A DNA stretch of 64,000 nt from Rheinheimera faecalis (GTDB taxonomy: Bacteria > Pseudomonadota > Gammaproteobacteria > Enterobacterales > Alteromonadaceae): assembly GCF_021290965.1 (NCBI RefSeq), contig NZ_JAJOYT010000007.1, forward strand, positions 62,001-126,000, given 5' to 3'. Positions 38,784 through 45,913 of the stretch are shown piece by piece. Below the pieces are notes generated by a model that saw only the letters and a list, made by a program, of their open reading frames with translations, was not told where the DNA came from and ran no database searches. How positions within the stretch are numbered: position 1 is the first letter of the stretch; each line of letters opens with the position of its first letter. Position numbers and translations under genes: made by a program.

Positions 38784-39091
38784 CCGGACTCAATTTTTAA
38801 GTACCTATCTTTTCCCACAGAAATATAATAAAGCGGCAGAAATATAGATTTAAAAAAGTTAGAACTAAAGGCGTTTCTCACCACAACTTTTCCTGAACGA
38901 ATGTCACTAACATTAAACTCAGGGCTTGAACACCAATCGATAACCGCTTTCAGTGTTTTACTACCTACTGGCAGCGTTATTGTTTGTGTTGTGCCGCGCT
39001 TTATAATAGCCACTTCTTTACCATCCACCAGTAAATGATAATCGCGAGCCATGTCTGCAAATTGCTTTGGTCTAGTTACTTCGATTTCCAT
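38777..39091 (-). CDS. Small protein with IDWCSS motif, possible cassette gene
   Basis: A 104-residue protein. The start at 39091 is chosen for GAGG 5 nt upstream; an earlier ATG at 39115 has none. It has a beta-rich N-part (YHLLVDGKEVAIIKRGTTQT, then ITLPVGSKTLKAVIDWCSSP) that resembles a widespread group of small bacterial proteins with a G-x-H/K-x-h-x-x-x-IDWC pattern, and a hydrophobic stretch near 80-90 (SIFLPLYYISVG). The function is unknown. Its stop overlaps the attC-like site, as cassette genes often do. Confidence 0.6.
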   Translation of the reverse strand: MEIEVTRPKQFADMARDYHLLVDGKEVAIIKRGTTQTITLPVGSKTLKAVIDWCSSPEFNVSDIRSGKVVVRNAFSSNFFKSIFLPLYYISVGKDRYLKIESGI

Positions 39092-39450
39092 TTCAACCTC
39101 GTAGGCATATAGCAATTTAATAGAAGGGTTTCTGCCCGCAAGTCGAACATTTTACTGCCTTCTTTCATGATTTTTACTCATACCAAATTAACGCTGATGT
39201 ACCTCTATTTCAACAACTTTTTCTGAAATCAGTAAATGTATGACCGACAAAATTTATACAGGCAGTATGCTAGTTGTTCTTAAATTTACTCAAGTTCGGT
39301 ATCTGGGCATTTAACCAGTGGTTGGGGCCGGCAAAAGGAGTGATTATTAGATATTTTCCGCAACGCAACGCTTTACTTCTGGCGAAGCTCCGCCGGCTAG
39401 TTTTGACTTTAGCGTAGTGGATTGGGGGCAATAAATCTTACCCCCACTCA
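39092..39450. other. Spacer between the cassette-like gene and queF
   Basis: About 360 bp without a supported gene. A TGGGGG/CCCCCA pair (about 39421-39446) just after the queF stop could be its terminator, though no U-tract follows. No second attC-like site was seen on this side. The rest is AT-rich without clear structure. Confidence 0.4.
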
Positions 39451-40290
39451 TTACTGCCGTGTTAAGCGTAAGTTAGGTTGATCGCAAGGTTCGCTGCTGC
39501 GTAGTGGGTTGATATCCAGACCACCTCTTCTGGTGTAGCGGGCGTAGACCACTAAAAACTCTGGTTCACACAGCTTCCACAAATCCAGATAGATCCGCTC
39601 TACACATTGCTCGTGAAATTCATTGTGGCTTCTGAAACTAATCAGATACTTCAGTAAAGACGCATGATCAACAGCCTTACCTTTGTAATGAATATAAACA
39701 CTGGCCCAGTCTGGTTGGGACGTGATTAAGCAGTTGGATTTCAGCAAATGTGAATGCAGCTTTTCGTCTACCACTGCGCCTGAAGGGTTTAATTGCAGCA
39801 GCTCTGGTTTGTAGTCGTAATGCTCAACTTCGATATCTAAATCGTCAATGCAACGGCCAGGTAACCAGGTCGGCTGAAAGGCGGTCAGCTCATTAACATT
39901 ATGCAAAGTCACTTGCACAGGGCCACCGGCACAGGCCGATAAATCAGTTTTCATCGTACGGTAGAGTTGGCTGATATCGGCAAACTTAGTCTGGTTTAAA
40001 CTGTTTAAATAGAGTTTAAAGGATTTGGACTCGATCAGATTAGGTGTATCAAAAGGCACCACAAAAGTAGCAAGTGCCACCATAGGCTTACCTTTAGGAG
40101 TCAACCATGACAACTCGTAACCGTGCCAGGTGTCCTGACCCACGAAAGGCAATTCAGCGCCTAAACCTATAGCCTGACGGCCTAAAGTGCGTGGCACAGC
40201 CTGCAATAACTCCGGACTGTAGTGATCAATATAAGCAGTAGCCTGGCCAAGAGTTAAGCCAGCAAGCACCTCAGTTTGTATTTTTGTCAT
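39451..40290 (-). CDS. queF: NADPH-dependent 7-cyano-7-deazaguanine reductase
   Basis: QueF reduces preQ0 to preQ1 for queuosine in tRNA. The start ATG at 40290 gives 279 residues; the longer frame would use TTG. It is the long, two-module type: an N-terminal T-fold (WHGYELSWLTPKGKP, ESKSFKLYLNSLNQTKF) and a C-terminal one with the catalytic Cys in LLKSNCLITSQPDWAS and substrate Glu in FRSHNEFHEQCVERI. It is divergent from syd, as in E. coli. FolE2 at 10915 could feed the same pathway. Confidence 0.95.
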   Translation of the reverse strand: MTKIQTEVLAGLTLGQATAYIDHYSPELLQAVPRTLGRQAIGLGAELPFVGQDTWHGYELSWLTPKGKPMVALATFVVPFDTPNLIESKSFKLYLNSLNQTKFADISQLYRTMKTDLSACAGGPVQVTLHNVNELTAFQPTWLPGRCIDDLDIEVEHYDYKPELLQLNPSGAVVDEKLHSHLLKSNCLITSQPDWASVYIHYKGKAVDHASLLKYLISFRSHNEFHEQCVERIYLDLWKLCEPEFLVVYARYTRRGGLDINPLRSSEPCDQPNLRLTRQ

Positions 40291-40344
40291 AACACCAACA
40301 ACCAAGTTAGAATGGCGGCAATTTTAGCACAGAAGCGAATCACC

Positions 40345-40872
40345 ATGCCTGGCCAATTCCATCAGCAATTTGCAGAATTTGTAGAGTCTTATCAAAAACA
40401 ACATCCGACACTTCTCAGTTGGCTTGACCCTGAACAGGATTCTCCTTGTCAGTATGGTGAGGTGGTGGAGGGTGAGGTGCATTGGCGTCCGGTCAAAGCT
40501 GAACCCGCTTTAGATTTATCCAAAACCCAACAAGCGCTGGAATTGCAGTTCCCGGAGCAGTTGACTGAGTTTTACACCAGCTATTTTGGTGGTGGTTTAA
40601 AGGTTCGTCATGACAGAGGTGAACTTGAGCTATTGATGAGCTGGCATCAGGCCGATTTTGAGCGGTTGCAGCAAAATATCATTGCGCATATTCTGATGAA
40701 AAGGCGTTTAAAGCAGCGCGAAACTGTCTTTATTGCTGCCACTGATCACGATGATTACTTAGTCTCGGTATTAGTGGCGACAGGCGAAGTGTACTTAGAG
40801 AAAGTAGGGATGGAAGTCAAAGAGCTGCTTGCTGCTGATTTAGCTACTTTTTTACAGCAGCTAAGTTTCTGA
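40345..40872 (+). CDS. syd: SecY-interacting protein Syd
   Basis: A 175-residue cytoplasmic protein from ATG 40345 (MPGQFHQQFAEFVESYQKQH); the longer frame overlaps the queF start. Syd binds the SecYEG translocon and can disrupt faulty ones. Family segments: PCQYGEVVEGEVHWRPV, LTEFYTSYFGGGLKVRH, and QNIIAHILMKRRLK. It is divergent from queF, the usual gammaproteobacterial neighbour. Confidence 0.9.
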   Translation: MPGQFHQQFAEFVESYQKQHPTLLSWLDPEQDSPCQYGEVVEGEVHWRPVKAEPALDLSKTQQALELQFPEQLTEFYTSYFGGGLKVRHDRGELELLMSWHQADFERLQQNIIAHILMKRRLKQRETVFIAATDHDDYLVSVLVATGEVYLEKVGMEVKELLAADLATFLQQLSF

Positions 40873-40885
40873 GCTGTTCCAAGCC

Positions 40886-41662
40886 TTAAGGCTGACAATC
40901 AAAAGCTATATTCGATACCAGCTGGCAAGGTTCACAGCAAAAATCAAACAGGCCATGCCAGCTCTGACCAAGTTTCCAGTCAGAGCCACAAGATGGGCAT
41001 TTTTTCTCTGCATCCAAAACGCAATCCGCGCTGCTGCCACTGTACAGATAATAATAAACAGGCTTATTCAGCTCTTTGCTCAGTGCTCTGGCCTGTTTAT
41101 AGCCTTGTTGGTTTAAACCACTATAAAAGCCCTGCACACTTTGTTCGGCGCTTTTAAACAGCACTCTTTTTTCCTGCATCTGAATTTCATCCAAAGCCTG
41201 ATACTGCAATTGCCAGCGTACTAAAGACTCAAAATCTTCACCACTTGTTCTACCCACTTTATACAAAGGTATTGGGGCAAAATGTTCTGCGCAGTACAGC
41301 ACTGAGTTGGTGGCTGAAAAACTACAAAATAAAATCAAAGCAGCATGACCAGGGCAGGGGTCGGTATGATTTGACATCAAATCATAGCCCAGAATCGTCA
41401 GTTTTGGGTAACTTAAACCTACTTGCTGTAATAGCTCTAAAGCAATCAGGCCAGCTTTGCTGTGTGAGGCTTTGTCTAACGCATCAGCTTGCGGCAACAC
41501 CACACGGCTGAAAAAACTGTCTTGCGCCTGATAAGTCGGGAATTCACGACCTAAAATCTGGCCCTGGAAAATCAGCTTTTCCAGATAAAAACGAATACCT
41601 TTTTCCGCGTCAGCAAAGCTGGTATCGGCAATGATTTTAAATTCCAGCTCTGCAACTAACAT
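40886..41662 (-). CDS. DUF2310 Zn-ribbon protein
   Basis: A 258-residue protein. The C-terminus carries a Zn-ribbon: CPSCGSDW at about 221 and FCCEPCQL at about 242, matching DUF2310, described as Zn-ribbon-containing and possibly nucleic-acid binding. The N-terminal part has no catalytic motif I recognise. Its ATG overlaps the stop of the upstream 100-residue gene, so the two are coupled. It is convergent with syd. Confidence 0.8.
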   Translation of the reverse strand: MLVAELEFKIIADTSFADAEKGIRFYLEKLIFQGQILGREFPTYQAQDSFFSRVVLPQADALDKASHSKAGLIALELLQQVGLSYPKLTILGYDLMSNHTDPCPGHAALILFCSFSATNSVLYCAEHFAPIPLYKVGRTSGEDFESLVRWQLQYQALDEIQMQEKRVLFKSAEQSVQGFYSGLNQQGYKQARALSKELNKPVYYYLYSGSSADCVLDAEKKCPSCGSDWKLGQSWHGLFDFCCEPCQLVSNIAFDCQP

Positions 41663-41964
41663 CAGATCCCCAGCTTTTTGATGATCAGATCAAGTTTGGC
41701 TTCGATACGGGCCAGATCTGCTTTGATATCAGAAGACACCTGCGGTTCAGGCAGAGGTTGTGATTGTGGGACTGGATCTGACAGCAGGGTCACAGCACCA
41801 TTACGCCATGCCTGATAAGCCTGCAACAAAGCCGGACTCATAGTGGCCGTGCCTAAGCGGGCTTTAACCAGAGCCAGGCTGGGTTCTTTGCCTTCTTGTT
41901 GCAGCTGAGCTGCAATTTTTGCGACTTGTTGGCTGAGTTGTTCCATCATTTTCTTTAGTTTCAC
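41662..41964 (-). CDS. Small coiled-coil protein coupled to the DUF2310 gene
   Basis: A 100-residue protein with an N-terminal helical part (MEQLSQQVAKIAAQLQQEGK), a putative small helix-turn-helix-like region (PSLALVKARLGTATMSPALL), a proline-rich linker, and a final helix (KADLARIEAKLDLIIKKLG) with heptads. The N-part resembles the DNA-binding region of KfrA-type proteins, which is tentative. The stop overlaps the DUF2310 start by 1 bp. The start could be Met1, Met6 or Met7. Confidence 0.6.
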   Translation of the reverse strand: MKLKKMMEQLSQQVAKIAAQLQQEGKEPSLALVKARLGTATMSPALLQAYQAWRNGAVTLLSDPVPQSQPLPEPQVSSDIKADLARIEAKLDLIIKKLGI

Positions 41965-42117
41965 TAAAATTTAGTGAAATTTACCACCTAAGTTAATCAT
42001 ATCACTAGCATGATTTTATAAGCCATTGTTATTTAAAGACTTTAAAAGTTGGCCCCAGTTTTGCTATTAACAATCAATAAGTTAAAACCAACAAGTTAAA
42101 ACTCTAAGGGAAAAGCA

Positions 42118-42486
42118 ATGAATTATTTAAAGGTATTAACAGTAGCAACAGCCATGATGGCTTTATCTGGTTGTGTTGTGGCTATAGGTGACAAAGGTGA
42201 AAATGACAGCAGCAACAACTCGTCATGGAAAAAAGCGCAAAAATTAAATAATCAGGTGATCAGTCAGTTAAATCTGGGCGCAGAGTTGGCTTCAGTGCGT
42301 GGCCAGTTAGGTACACCAGATTTTAGTGAATCATTCCGTGACGCTGGTAATGAAACTGTAGTGCTGTTTTACCGCACTCATCATGAGCACAGTGACGGCG
42401 AAACCAGCAAAGACGAATGCACTCCGTTGGTATTTAAGAACGGCGTGTTAACGGGTTGGGGCGACAAAGCCTACCGTCAGCTGTAA
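42118..42486 (+). CDS. DUF3192 lipoprotein
   Basis: A 122-residue lipoprotein with lipobox MALSGC (Cys19). The mature domain is DUF3192: VRGQLGTPDFSESFRDAGNE, VVLFYRTHHEHSDGETSKDE, CTPLVFKNGVLTGWGDKAY. It is a paralogue of the protein at 31407 but anchored in the membrane by a lipid instead of a helix. AAGGG lies before the ATG and a strong terminator follows. Function unknown. Confidence 0.88.
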   Translation: MNYLKVLTVATAMMALSGCVVAIGDKGENDSSNNSSWKKAQKLNNQVISQLNLGAELASVRGQLGTPDFSESFRDAGNETVVLFYRTHHEHSDGETSKDECTPLVFKNGVLTGWGDKAYRQL

Positions 42487-42505
42487 ACAAAAGTTCCCGG
42501 ACCAG

Positions 42506-42540
42506 GGAGGTGCTGCCAATAGGACAGCACTTCCTTTTTT
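42506..42540 (+). terminator. Rho-independent terminator of the DUF3192 lipoprotein gene
   Basis: GGAGGTGCTG (42506-42515) pairs with CAGCACTTCC (42525-42534, one G-T pair) and is followed by six T. It also lies at the convergent end of the DUF2789 gene. Confidence 0.88.
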
Positions 42541-42769
42541 AATGTCGTAACAGCACGTTCAGCTCATCGATCACTACACACCAGTCTGCATCCTGTTTCC
42601 AATTTTCTATAAGGAAACTTGCCTGAGCATTACTCCAAAAAGAAGCCGCAGATAAGGATATATCTGCCGGGATTTTGTGACTGGCGATAAAAGCTGTAAT
42701 GTCTGATGGACTATTGTCTAAACCCAGCTGAGCAAAAAGTGTCGGCATATCGTGTGTGGTCATATCCAT
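42539..42769 (-). CDS. DUF2789 protein
   Basis: A 76-residue protein reading MPTLFAQLGLDNSPSDITAF, then IPADISLSAASFWSNAQASF and LIENWKQDADW, the pattern of DUF2789, a small gammaproteobacterial family of unknown function. It is convergent with the DUF3192 lipoprotein gene and its stop falls within that gene's terminator U-tract. It is divergent from the acetyltransferase gene. Confidence 0.8.
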   Translation of the reverse strand: MDMTTHDMPTLFAQLGLDNSPSDITAFIASHKIPADISLSAASFWSNAQASFLIENWKQDADWCVVIDELNVLLRH

Positions 42770-42894
42770 TTTAAGATCCCTTTGTGAATGTAAGTTCTGT
42801 TAAGTGTAGTTGCCTGAAAGGGCTGATGCATTGGCAATACTTAGCCTGACTGCTATGTTGATACTCAAACTACAATACAGAACAGAGACATACT

Positions 42895-43554
42895 ATGCAA
42901 AATCAACCAGCTCTTGATCTGAACCAGCTTAAAGCACAGTTGTTAACCCCTGATGAATTGAAATTAGCGGCCTCCTTGTTATACCAGTCTTATCATGACG
43001 ATCCTGTGTTTATGGATATATTTCAGGCTGATAAAAGCGACTATGAGCAACGTTTAAGAGCTGCGATCCGTGAAGAGCTGAATGTATTCTGGCAGGAAGA
43101 ACAGCCCGTCATAGGCATTTTTATTGAGCAACAATTATTAGGTGTAGCTTGTGTCACAGAGCCGGGTTCTAAATTGAGTGGCGACAGATTCTGGCATTGG
43201 CGGCTGAAAATGTTACTGACAGCAGGTTATGTTTCAACCAAACAATTATTGGAAAAAGAACAGCGTATTCATGCGGCTATGCCGGTACAGCATTACCATA
43301 TGCTGGCCTTTATTGCCATTTCGCCACAGTATCAGCATTTGGGGTTAGGGCATTATCTGATGCATGCGGTGGATTCGATCGTAGAGCAAAATCCGGCTTC
43401 TTTGGGCATTGGTGTTTTTGTCACGCTGGAGAAAAACAAAGCCTTTTTTAGTGCTGATCATTATCAGCAAGTCACAGAGTTGAATTTCAGCAAAGTCAAA
43501 GGTACTTTAATGTTCAGACCAAGACAAAGCAGTCCTTTAACGCTGGTGGAGTAA
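42895..43554 (+). CDS. GNAT family N-acetyltransferase
   Basis: A 219-residue GNAT enzyme. The acetyl-CoA site is visible in LAFIAISPQYQHLGLGHYLM (motif Q/R-x-x-G-x-G/A near residue 150), followed by GIGVFVTLEKNKAFFSADHY. The substrate is unknown. The DUF962 gene begins 6 bp after its stop on the same strand, so the pair is probably an operon. Confidence 0.85.
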   Translation: MQNQPALDLNQLKAQLLTPDELKLAASLLYQSYHDDPVFMDIFQADKSDYEQRLRAAIREELNVFWQEEQPVIGIFIEQQLLGVACVTEPGSKLSGDRFWHWRLKMLLTAGYVSTKQLLEKEQRIHAAMPVQHYHMLAFIAISPQYQHLGLGHYLMHAVDSIVEQNPASLGIGVFVTLEKNKAFFSADHYQQVTELNFSKVKGTLMFRPRQSSPLTLVE

Positions 43555-43560
43555 TTACAG

Positions 43561-43881
43561 ATGTCCGGCTTTCGTAGTTTTTCCGAGTTTTATCCTTATT
43601 ATTTATCTGAACATAAAGACCCGGTTTGCCGCCGCCTGCATTACATAGGATCGACTTTAGTGCTGGCGATTTTGGTGACATTGGCTGTAACAGGTTTATG
43701 GGGCTATTGGTGGTTGATGTTACTGGCAGGTTATGGTTTTGCCTGGGTTGGTCACTTTAAATTTGAACATAACAAACCCGCCACCTTTAAATATCCATTT
43801 TATAGTCTGGCGGCGGATTGGGTGATGTATAAAGATTTTCTGACCGGGCAGTTGGAGCAGAAACTACAAAAATTGCCTTAA
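43561..43881 (+). CDS. DUF962 (Mpo1-like) membrane protein
   Basis: A 106-residue protein with two membrane segments and the family's conserved polar motifs: YYLSEHKDPVCRRLHYIG at the N-terminus, WVGHFKFEHNKPATF, and YPFYSLAADWVMY. Yeast Mpo1 is a 2-hydroxy fatty-acid dioxygenase; the conserved His residues (HK, LHYIG, GHFxxEHN) are kept here. It may act on lipids, which is inference. Its last codons overlap the convergent DUF3301 gene by 4 bp. Confidence 0.85.
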   Translation: MSGFRSFSEFYPYYLSEHKDPVCRRLHYIGSTLVLAILVTLAVTGLWGYWWLMLLAGYGFAWVGHFKFEHNKPATFKYPFYSLAADWVMYKDFLTGQLEQKLQKLP

Positions 43882-44174
43882 ATCCGGTAGGGCGGTAACT
43901 GAAAACTTAAGTAACGCAGGCCGGATAAACGCAGTTCGGCCTGATAACGACTTTCACCGTCGCTGCTAAAATCTACCTGATAGCTGGTAAACCAGCGCCA
44001 TCTGTTGTCCAGTTTTGAAAACTGATGTGTGCCTCTTGCACATTCAAGAAACTGTAATTCCTGTTGTTTACACAGATGTTTGGCCAGCTTGATTGCAGTT
44101 TCATCCTGCTTACGCTGCAATAAAAACGCATAGACAAAAGCCATACCTAACAATAATAACCAGACAAAATCCAT
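43878..44174 (-). CDS. DUF3301 protein
   Basis: A 98-residue protein. The start at 44174 has GGAG 5 nt upstream; a longer frame to 44228 lacks a site. One N-terminal membrane anchor (MDFVWLLLLGMAFVYAFLLQ) is followed by a soluble domain with CKQQELQFLE and RWRWFTSYQVDFSSDGESRY, typical of DUF3301. Function unknown. It is divergent from yqcC. Confidence 0.82.
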   Translation of the reverse strand: MDFVWLLLLGMAFVYAFLLQRKQDETAIKLAKHLCKQQELQFLECARGTHQFSKLDNRWRWFTSYQVDFSSDGESRYQAELRLSGLRYLSFQLPPYRI

Positions 44175-44264
44175 CACGACTCCTTTATTATGAATATGCA
44201 TAATGGCGACGGGCCGGTGTTTTTGCAAGACAGCTCAGGTTCGCCCTGTGATAAAATCTGCGCC

Positions 44265-44315
44265 AGTTAAATGTGGTCACCAGTCAAATCTGGTCAATAG
44301 TTAAATCGGATCAGC
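44265..44315 (+). repeat. Three tandem 17-bp iterons directly before yqcC
   Basis: AGTTAAATGTGGTCACC, AGTCAAATCTGGTCAAT and AGTTAAATCGGATCAGC follow each other without gaps at 44265, 44282 and 44299. The consensus is AGTYAAATSKGGTCA plus two free bases. The last ends 6 bp before the yqcC ATG, and a -10-like GATAAAAT lies just before the first. They may bind a regulator or act in the mRNA leader. Confidence 0.7.
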
Positions 44316-44321
44316 AGAAGC

Positions 44322-44663
44322 ATGTACTTACAGGTCACAGATTTATTAAATCAGATTGAAAGCGAATTAAAAGCTGCAGAGCTTTGGGCTTTTGTTGCAC
44401 CTGATGCACAAGCGATGCAAAGCACAGCGCCATTTTTTTGCGACACTATGCCACTGGAAAACTGGCTGCAATTTGTATTTTTGCCGCGCATGCGTGCTTT
44501 AGTGGAAGGCCGCTTGCCTTTACCGCAACAAATTGCGGTTTGTCCTATGGCCGAAGAGGCATTTAAACATTTAGATAATCGCACTTTGCTGCTGATTAAT
44601 CGTATTGCGGATTTGGATGAATTGTTAAGTGGTAAACGTGAGCAAACAATTGCCAGAGCCTGA
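44322..44663 (+). CDS. yqcC: YqcC family protein
   Basis: A 113-residue helical protein: LLNQIESELKAAELW at the start, then FFCDTMPLENWLQFVFLPRM with the family's conserved FCxDTMxxxxWLQxVFxPR and LPQQIAVCPMAEEAF. YqcC's function is unknown; its N-terminal fold suggests it binds pseudouridine synthase or RNA. It overlaps the truC start by about 35 bp. The order yqcC-truC-yqcA equals that of E. coli. Confidence 0.9.
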   Translation: MYLQVTDLLNQIESELKAAELWAFVAPDAQAMQSTAPFFCDTMPLENWLQFVFLPRMRALVEGRLPLPQQIAVCPMAEEAFKHLDNRTLLLINRIADLDELLSGKREQTIARA

Positions 44664-45453
44664 GTTGATAACAGCTCCTGTACTGACGATTTTGTATCAG
44701 GACGAGTTTCTGGTGGCGATAGATAAACCTGCAGGCATGCTGGTGCATCGATCGTTTTTAGACCGACATGAAACCGTATTTGTGATGCAAACCCTGCGCA
44801 ATCAGCTAGGGCAGCATGTATTTCCGGTGCACCGGCTCGACAGGCCCACCTCTGGTGTGTTGTTATTTGCGTTATCTGCTGATGTCGCCCGTTTACTGAC
44901 AGAACAGCTAACCGAACAGCACTGGCGCAAGTTTTATCTGGCGGTTTGCCGCGGTTTTGTCAAACAAGCAGGTATTTTGGATTATCCGTTAAAAGAGCAA
45001 CTGGATAAAATTGCCGACAAATTAGCCAGTCCGGATAAAGACAAGCAGGAAGCGATAACAGCCTTATGGCCTTTGGCCCAGGTTGAATTGCCGATAGCTA
45101 TAGGTAAATATCCGGTGGCACGTTACTCGCTGGTGGCTTTGCAACCTTTAACAGGTCGTAAGCACCAGCTGCGCCGGCATTTATCGCATTTACGCCACCC
45201 TATAGTGGGCGACACCACGCATGGTGAAGGCAAACATAACCGCTTGTTTGCAGAGCATTTGAATAGCCACAGGTTATTACTCATCGCCAAAAGGCTGGAG
45301 TTAAAACATCCGGTCACTGGTGTTGATTTAGTGATCGAAGCACCACTGGGTGAAGTAGAAGTTTTATTTAAAGAATTCAGTTGGCCCATCGAAGATAGCT
45401 GGTACAGCAATTTTTTTGAGCAATCAGAGCTTAGCGCTTTGACAGAGTTATAA
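44629..45453 (+). CDS. truC: tRNA pseudouridine(65) synthase
   Basis: TruC makes pseudouridine 65 in certain tRNAs. The catalytic Asp is D71 in VHRLDRPTSGV. Other RluA-family motifs are LYQDEFLVAIDKPAGMLVHR and TGRKHQLRRHLSHLRHPIVG. The frame opens at GTG 44629; a second GTG three codons on (44638) is an equal candidate. It overlaps the end of yqcC and is followed 12 bp later by yqcA. Confidence 0.93.
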   Translation: MVNVSKQLPEPELITAPVLTILYQDEFLVAIDKPAGMLVHRSFLDRHETVFVMQTLRNQLGQHVFPVHRLDRPTSGVLLFALSADVARLLTEQLTEQHWRKFYLAVCRGFVKQAGILDYPLKEQLDKIADKLASPDKDKQEAITALWPLAQVELPIAIGKYPVARYSLVALQPLTGRKHQLRRHLSHLRHPIVGDTTHGEGKHNRLFAEHLNSHRLLLIAKRLELKHPVTGVDLVIEAPLGEVEVLFKEFSWPIEDSWYSNFFEQSELSALTEL

Positions 45454-45465
45454 AGAAGGGTATTT

Positions 45466-45906
45466 ATGAAAAAAGTAGCTATTGTGGTAGGCACAGTGTA
45501 CGGCGGCGCTCAGTTTGTCGCTGAAGAAGCAGATAAAATATTGCAGGCTAAAGGGTACAGCACTCAGTTAAACCTGGAGCCAAAGCTTAACGACGTGTTA
45601 GCTTTTGCACCTGACATCTGGCTGGTAATCACTTCCACTACAGGTCAGGGCGATATTCCGGATAATTTGTTGCCATTTTTTATTGATGTCAAAGACAGAT
45701 TCCCGCTGTTAACAGGCAAAAAGTACGCTGTGATTTGTTTAGGTGACAGCGGTTATGGCGATACCTTTTGTGGTGCTGGTAAACAGTTTTCCGAGTTATT
45801 GGCTGAATTACAGGGCACAGCTTTGGCTCCGGCCTTAGAGATTGATGCAGGCGAAACCCTGCAGGCTGAAGATCTGGCTTTACCCTGGATAGAACAACAG
45901 TTTTAG
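45466..45906 (+). CDS. yqcA: Flavodoxin YqcA
   Basis: A 146-residue FMN-binding flavodoxin. The phosphate loop is VVGTVYGGAQFVAEEA. Flavin-contact loops are ITSTTGQGDIPDNL and LGDSGYGDTFCGAGK. AAGAAGGG precedes the ATG. YqcA's electron partners are not well known; its steady link with truC and yqcC in gammaproteobacteria suggests a role near tRNA modification, which is inference. Confidence 0.92.
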   Translation: MKKVAIVVGTVYGGAQFVAEEADKILQAKGYSTQLNLEPKLNDVLAFAPDIWLVITSTTGQGDIPDNLLPFFIDVKDRFPLLTGKKYAVICLGDSGYGDTFCGAGKQFSELLAELQGTALAPALEIDAGETLQAEDLALPWIEQQF

Positions 45907-45913
45907 TTTTATT

